NCBI RefSeq assembly: GCF_016892705.1
Contig: NZ_JAFEMB010000001.1
Coordinates: forward strand, 248,001 to 312,000
From: Microvirga pudoricolor
GTDB lineage: Bacteria > Pseudomonadota > Alphaproteobacteria > Rhizobiales > Beijerinckiaceae
Reading direction: 5' to 3'
DNA: 64,000 bases
Shown here one piece after another: positions 59,934 to 64,000 of this stretch; position 1 is the first letter of the stretch, and the number at the start of each line of letters is the position of its first letter. The notes below the pieces were generated by a model. The model ran no database searches, was not told the origin of the DNA, and was given only the letters and a program-made list of their open reading frames with translations. The position numbers were made by a program, and so were the translations under genes.

Positions 59934-60845
59934 ATGTCGGACGATCTCGTTCTGGAGACCGGATTCTCGACCCATGCGGATCGGTGCGAGTCGCTGAGCC
60001 CCCTCGTGCGCCGGATCGTGGCGAACAACCCCAGTCCGTTCACCTTCACGGGGACATGCAGCTATATCGTCGGGCGGGGCCAGGTGGCCGTGATCGATCC
60101 GGGCCCGGCCCTGACGGAGCACGTGGCCGCCATCCTGGATGCGGTGCGCGGCGAGACCGTGAGCCATGTCGTCGTGTCGCATACGCATAAGGACCACTCG
60201 CCCGCCGCGCGCCTGCTCAAGGACGCGACCGGCGCCCGCATCGTCGGCTGCGGCCTGCACCGGAGCGCGCGCCCCCTGTTTCCGAGCGAATCGAACGCAC
60301 TCGAATCGAGCGGCGACCGGGATTACGCGCCGGACCTGGAGATGCGCGAAGGCGATGCCATCTCGGGTCCGGGATGGAGCCTCACCGCCGTGGAGACGCC
60401 AGGTCACACCGCCAACCATCTCGCCTTTGCGCTGCCGGAGGAGGCCTGCCTCTTTTCGGCCGATCACGTGATGGCATGGTCCACCTCCGTGGTGGCACCT
60501 CCCGACGGCTCCATGCAGGATTACATCGCGTCCCTCGAAAAACTGCGCGATCGCGGTGAGACGGTCTACTGGCCCGGCCATGGCGGCCCGGTGCGGGAGC
60601 CGCAGCGCTTCGTGCGGGCGCTCCTCCACCACCGCCGTCAACGCGAGGCCTCCATCCTCAACCGCTTGGCGGCCGGAGACCGGACGATCCCGGAGATCGT
60701 CGCGGCGATCTATCAGGGACTCAACCCGGCCCTGCAAGGCGCGGCTGGCCTTTCCGTCTTCGCCCATCTCGAGGATCTGGTCTCTCGGGGCCTCGCGGCG
60801 ACGGACGGGGAGCCGTCGCTCACGGGCCGCTACGGCCTGTCGTAA
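59934..60845 (+). CDS. metallo-beta-lactamase-fold hydrolase (LACTB2-like)
   Basis: A 303-residue MBL-fold enzyme. The metal motif is SHTHKDHSP (HxHxDH, near residue 82), with further ligands in ETPGHTANH and FSADHVMAW. The C-terminal helical region (about 225-295) with GLNPALQGAAGLSVFAHLED resembles the winged tail of LACTB2/glyoxalase II-like hydrolases. The substrate is unknown (thioester, lactone or RNA are options in the family). GGAGG precedes ATG 59934; the upstream in-frame ATG at 59847 falls in the bioY promoter region. Confidence 0.85.
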   Translation: MSDDLVLETGFSTHADRCESLSPLVRRIVANNPSPFTFTGTCSYIVGRGQVAVIDPGPALTEHVAAILDAVRGETVSHVVVSHTHKDHSPAARLLKDATGARIVGCGLHRSARPLFPSESNALESSGDRDYAPDLEMREGDAISGPGWSLTAVETPGHTANHLAFALPEEACLFSADHVMAWSTSVVAPPDGSMQDYIASLEKLRDRGETVYWPGHGGPVREPQRFVRALLHHRRQREASILNRLAAGDRTIPEIVAAIYQGLNPALQGAAGLSVFAHLEDLVSRGLAATDGEPSLTGRYGLS

Positions 60846-61625
60846 TCACTTGGCCGCGATGGCGAGGTTCGACACCTCGTCCAGGAAGGCCCGGATGCGT
60901 CGGGCATTGGAGCCGAGATCGTGCTGGCCGATTCGCGAGGCCGAGCGGATGTCGATGCGGGCGCCGTCCGCGCGGGGACGAACGCGCACGGTCACGTCCT
61001 CGGGCAGCCGGAGCACGCGGGTGCGGTCCACCGCGTCGAGATGCGCCGTGCCGGTGCGCGCGTTGGGCGCGCCTTCCTCGATGATCGTCCATCCGAGATT
61101 CCGGGCGGCCTTTCCGACCAGCGCGAAGGCTTCGTCCGCTCCCATGTCCAAGGACAGCGGCGCGATCTGCTCGTAGGATTCGCGCTGAGCCTCCCGCGCC
61201 TCCGGCGGCGGTTCGGGCGGCAGGTAGCCGTTGCGCGCCGCGAGGGCCGTGCGGGAGCGCGAAAACGGCGGCGCGTTATCGGTGTCGGTGGAAACATCCC
61301 GGATCGGCGGCAGGGTTGCGGCCTTCACGGCGAACCAGGCCGGATAACCAAGGAGCAGCGCCGCCAGGACGATGCCGCGGACCGCGCTCGACAGGCCCCG
61401 GCGTCCCTCCTGCCAAATGCGAATGAACCCCAGCAGCGACAGAACGATCGCCAGCACCCCGAACCCCAGCCCGATCCCCAAGGCCGTGAAGCCCGCCTCG
61501 TAATCGATCCTGCCGAAACGGATGAGCAGGGTCGCCATGACGGTCACCACGATGGCGAACCACGCGACCTTGGGCGACCACTGGGCGGGGCGGGAGACAG
61601 GTTCTTCGAGGATCAGACGACGCAT
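60846..61625 (-). CDS. DUF1499 membrane protein
   Basis: A 259-residue protein with three hydrophobic helices (about 20-40, 45-70 and 82-100) and a C-terminal DUF1499 domain (about 150-250) with the typical LPEDVTVRVRPRADGARIDI and SRIGQHDLGSNARRIRAFL segments. Its function is unknown. The start at 61625 was chosen because upstream in-frame ATGs add unrelated residues, although no strong ribosome binding site is seen. It abuts the end of the MBL gene. Confidence 0.8.
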   Translation of the reverse strand: MRRLILEEPVSRPAQWSPKVAWFAIVVTVMATLLIRFGRIDYEAGFTALGIGLGFGVLAIVLSLLGFIRIWQEGRRGLSSAVRGIVLAALLLGYPAWFAVKAATLPPIRDVSTDTDNAPPFSRSRTALAARNGYLPPEPPPEAREAQRESYEQIAPLSLDMGADEAFALVGKAARNLGWTIIEEGAPNARTGTAHLDAVDRTRVLRLPEDVTVRVRPRADGARIDIRSASRIGQHDLGSNARRIRAFLDEVSNLAIAAK

Positions 61626-61871
61626 CCGGCGTTTGTACAAACCCCTTCGGGCCCGCGCCACTCCCGAACGGACAAAATCGGCCGCCGGAGCCGAGGGAAA
61701 TTCGCCACCACCGGTGGAGCGAATGGGCGGGCATCCGGCTCCGATGGGGATTTGATACAATGTCACGGTTGTACTAGACATGCCTTGCACGCCATCCACA
61801 CGCAAAGGTCTGACGTGCCAGCGACACGGTTCTGCTGTAAACCATCAGGACCTTTCAGGAGCCCCAGCGGA

Positions 61872-62357
61872 ATGCCCAGCCTACACCACTCCTCCGCACA
61901 CGATGCCGACCCGTTGCGGGTCTGGTTTCGCTTCATTCGCCTCCAGCGGCGCTCGACGAGCGCCATCTCGGCCCTTCTGAGGGATTTCGGGCTGTCGATC
62001 CCGCAATTCGACCTCCTGTCGACCCTCACGGAGCAGGAAGGCCTGAGCCAGCAGGAACTGGCGGAGCGGCTCTATGTGACCAAGGGCAATGTCTCGGGGC
62101 TTCTGGACCGGATGGTGGAGGCGGGCCTGGTCGAGCGGCGATCCCCGCCGGGGGACCGGCGCTCCAATGCTCTCTACCTGACCCCGAAAGGCCGTGACTT
62201 GGCCGAGCGGGGGATCATGGCCCAGCGGACCTATGTGAACAACACGCTCGGCTCCCTGGATCCGGCCGACCTCGCCGATCTCGAGCGCATTGTTCTCATC
62301 TGGCGCGAGCGGGCTCGCCACGTCGAGGAAGCGCTGGCGACCGAACCGGCGGACTGA
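61872..62357 (+). CDS. MarR family transcriptional regulator
   Basis: A 161-residue winged-helix regulator: recognition helix in GLSQQELAERLYVTKGNVSG (about 55-74) and wing RRSPPGDRRSNALYLTPKG. AGGAG lies 9 nt before the ATG. It is followed 105 bp later by a DoxX gene on the same strand. MarR-DoxX pairs are often redox- or phenol-responsive, which makes the DoxX gene its likely target. Confidence 0.9.
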   Translation: MPSLHHSSAHDADPLRVWFRFIRLQRRSTSAISALLRDFGLSIPQFDLLSTLTEQEGLSQQELAERLYVTKGNVSGLLDRMVEAGLVERRSPPGDRRSNALYLTPKGRDLAERGIMAQRTYVNNTLGSLDPADLADLERIVLIWRERARHVEEALATEPAD

Positions 62358-62462
62358 ACCGCCCGGCGGCCGGTGTGCCGCGAGGCGCATCGGGCCGCCG
62401 TAAGCTTTGCTTTATGCCTGCCCTTACGGCATCCGCGTTCGCCGGACCGCAAGGGGGTTTCC

Positions 62463-62882
62463 ATGACACCGCATTGGGTTCTTTCCACTCTCAAGAGCCG
62501 GGCCACTGAGATCGCGGCCCGGATCGTGCTCACCTTCCCGTATTGGGGCAGCGGCCTGTCCAAGCTGCTGGATTTCTCCGGCGGCATGGCGGAGATGAGT
62601 CATTTCGGGCTTGAGCCGGCCTGGCTCTACAACGCCCTGACCATCCTTGTTCAGCTCGGCGGTTCCGCCCTGGTCATCCTCAACCGCTGGACCTGGTTCG
62701 GCGCCGGCGCGCTCGGGGTCTTCACGGCCCTGACGATCCCGATCGTGCACGCCTTCTGGCGCCTGGAGGGCGAGCGGGCCGTCACGGCGTTCCACACGGC
62801 CGGTGAGCATGTGGGCATGATCGGCGCCCTGATCATCGTCTCGATCCTGGCCACGCGGCCCCGCGCCGTGGCCCCGCGTTGA
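62463..62882 (+). CDS. DoxX family membrane protein, MarR-linked
   Basis: A 139-residue protein with four hydrophobic helices. The segment IVLTFPYWGSGLSKLLDFSG near the N-terminus and the central LTILVQLGGSALVILNRWTW fit DoxX, and HAFWRLEGERAVTAFHTAGE is the loop before the last helix. It is likely regulated by the preceding MarR protein. Its function is inferred only from family and context. Confidence 0.8.
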   Translation: MTPHWVLSTLKSRATEIAARIVLTFPYWGSGLSKLLDFSGGMAEMSHFGLEPAWLYNALTILVQLGGSALVILNRWTWFGAGALGVFTALTIPIVHAFWRLEGERAVTAFHTAGEHVGMIGALIIVSILATRPRAVAPR

Positions 62883-63107
62883 GGGGCTGCCTTAACGTCT
62901 GGCCCCTGCCCTGCCCTTGTCCGGCGGCGGCATGACGCAGGCGGGATGACGCCCCGATGTAATGATGTTAATCTCCGGTTAATGGGATCGGCGGCATGAA
63001 AATGTCTGTCGGCAAATGGTCACGGGGCAGCCCAGAAGCTGCCACGAGGACCGCACAACTCAGGATCAGAGATCGATCCCATCGCTGATCCGCCATGGGA
63101 GGTAGAA

Positions 63108-63296
63108 GTGACCCAAGAGAAGAACGCCCAAGAGCTTCGCCAAGAATCTCGACAGCAGGCCCAGTCCGGCACGGCCTTCAAGCCGGTGGCGCTGCCCGCC
63201 CTCGCGGCCGCCGTTCATGCATCCCGCAAGCAGCCCCAGCACAAGAAGACGAGCGAGCTTCCGGCCATCCTGCGCAAGGAAGCGCAGCTCGGCTGA
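63108..63296 (+). CDS. small basic protein of unknown function
   Basis: A 62-residue protein from GTG 63108, with GGGAGG 5 nt upstream. It is hydrophilic, Gln/Lys/Ala-rich and probably disordered (TQEKNAQELRQESRQQAQSG; LPALAAAVHASRKQPQHKKT). No family was recognised. Confidence 0.55.
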   Translation: MTQEKNAQELRQESRQQAQSGTAFKPVALPALAAAVHASRKQPQHKKTSELPAILRKEAQLG

Positions 63297-63300
63297 CGAT

Positions 63301-63327
63301 AAAAGAGCCGCCCCTTACGGGGACGGC
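63301..63327 (-). terminator. terminator of the L,D-transpeptidase gene
   Basis: GCCG-CCCC pairs with GGGG-A-CGGC (8 bp, one bulged A, TTAC loop). On the minus strand a TCTTTTATC tail follows. Confidence 0.6.
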
Positions 63328-63391
63328 CCCTTCCGAGTGTGAACGGCAAGGGAAACGGCGAGGGAGCGTCGCGACGGACGCTCCTCGAAAC

Positions 63392-63994
63392 TCAGCGGAC
63401 GATCACCTTCGCGTCGACGCCGACGCGGTTGTACAAGTCCACCACGTCGATGTTGCGCATGCGGATGCACCCCGACGACACGGCCTGCCCGATCTTCTCC
63501 GGCTCATTGGTGCCGTGGATGCGATAGAGGGTGTCCTTGTTGCCCTCGAACAGGTAGAGCGCTCGCGCGCCGAGCGGGTTGGCCGGGCCGCCCTTCATGG
63601 GATGGACGTGCGGCCAGCGCGCCACCATCTCGGCCGGCGGGTTCCAGTTCGGCCACTCGGCCTTGCGGGCCACGCGGGACGTACCGGTCCAGCCATACGC
63701 CTCGTCGCCGACCGCGACACCGTAGCGGATCATCTTGCCGCCCGGCAGAACGTAGTACAGGAAACGCTCCCTCGTATCGACCACGATGGTGCCCGGCGCC
63801 TCACCGGTGACGTCGCTCATCAGATAGCGGCCATAGCGCATGTCTTCCTGCGCGGTCGGGATCTGAGCCATGTATTCGGCGTCCCGGGCGGAAAGCTCCG
63901 GCTCCGGAACCGACTGGAAGGTGCAGCCGGCGAGAAGGGCGGCGCTGGCCGAGAGAAGGATCGACCTGGAAAGAAGCGGCCTAGAGAAACGCAT
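63392..63994 (-). CDS. L,D-transpeptidase lipoprotein (YkuD/ErfK family)
   Basis: A 200-residue envelope enzyme. The lipobox LLAGC places the acylated Cys at residue 24. The YkuD domain (about 68-198) ends in the catalytic signature HGTNEPEKIGQAVSSGCIRM, with His160 and nucleophile Cys176. It forms 3-3 peptidoglycan crosslinks or attaches proteins to peptidoglycan in the periplasm. The start lies 6 nt from the window edge, so its ribosome binding site and promoter are outside. Confidence 0.93.
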   Translation of the reverse strand: MRFSRPLLSRSILLSASAALLAGCTFQSVPEPELSARDAEYMAQIPTAQEDMRYGRYLMSDVTGEAPGTIVVDTRERFLYYVLPGGKMIRYGVAVGDEAYGWTGTSRVARKAEWPNWNPPAEMVARWPHVHPMKGGPANPLGARALYLFEGNKDTLYRIHGTNEPEKIGQAVSSGCIRMRNIDVVDLYNRVGVDAKVIVR

Positions 63995-64000
63995 TGGATC

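Overview
The window is a high-GC chromosomal segment of an alphaproteobacterium, most likely of the order Hyphomicrobiales and plausibly Methylobacteriaceae (Microvirga or a close relative). The main evidence is the PhyR-NepR-EcfG general stress module with EcfG-type promoters, an Irr-box-like iron motif, and the rhizobial type of ectoine uptake and degradation cluster. The genus is an inference, because the window has no rRNA.

Region 1 (1-9.7 kb): an SbmA/YddA-like ABC exporter and an exported protein of unknown function, then the stress core. Divergent phyR and nepR-ecfG are driven by back-to-back GGAAC-N16-(C/A)GTT promoters. The same promoter type precedes a probable small RNA with an anti-Shine-Dalgarno loop, a DUF1328 membrane peptide, a second small membrane protein and a short-chain dehydrogenase. 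An NCS2 nucleobase permease, an esterase and a thioredoxin-reductase-like flavoprotein follow.

Region 2 (9.8-20.8 kb): metabolic genes without a clear common pathway: a Gfo/Idh/MocA oxidoreductase, a ThDP enzyme, a LysR regulator, an FAD amine/amino-acid oxidase, a DMT transporter, a large RTX protein, a Cds1-like PLP enzyme and a membrane-bound class III nucleotide cyclase.

Region 3 (20.8-34.6 kb): a nearly complete ectoine catabolic island: asnC(doeX), enuR, eutB, eutC, doeA, doeB, the ehuBCDA importer, doeC, doeD and alanine dehydrogenase. A 12-bp inverted repeat before eutB is a probable EnuR operator. The hydroxyectoine gene eutA is not present.

Region 4 (34.6-47.2 kb): acyl-CoA degradation. 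A FadN-like fused dehydrogenase/hydratase faces a long minus-strand operon: enoyl-CoA hydratase, LIV-type ABC importer (ATPase, two permeases, binding protein, second ATPase), acyl-CoA synthetase, thiolase, TetR regulator and a transglutaminase-like protein. Both promoters carry a CTAC-N6-GTA(G/A) element inside the -35/-10 spacer, which suggests one TetR regulon. The fadN-like leader also contains a motif resembling the cobalamin riboswitch core.

Region 5 (47.3-52.7 kb): a probable heme-scavenging operon. Two secreted RTX proteins whose N-termini look like HasA hemophores flank a TonB-dependent heme receptor with the YRAP/NPNL signature. An Irr-box-like motif and a perfect 20-bp palindrome lie upstream. 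This is the most novel-looking system in the window.

Region 6 (52.9-64 kb): tRNA-Gln and tRNA-Pro, an AT-rich scar, small proteins, a GGDEF-EAL protein with a degenerate GGDEF site, a 22-residue ORF, two DoxX proteins (one next to a MarR regulator), stress-type proteins, BioY, a metallo-beta-lactamase-fold hydrolase, a DUF1499 protein and an L,D-transpeptidase lipoprotein.
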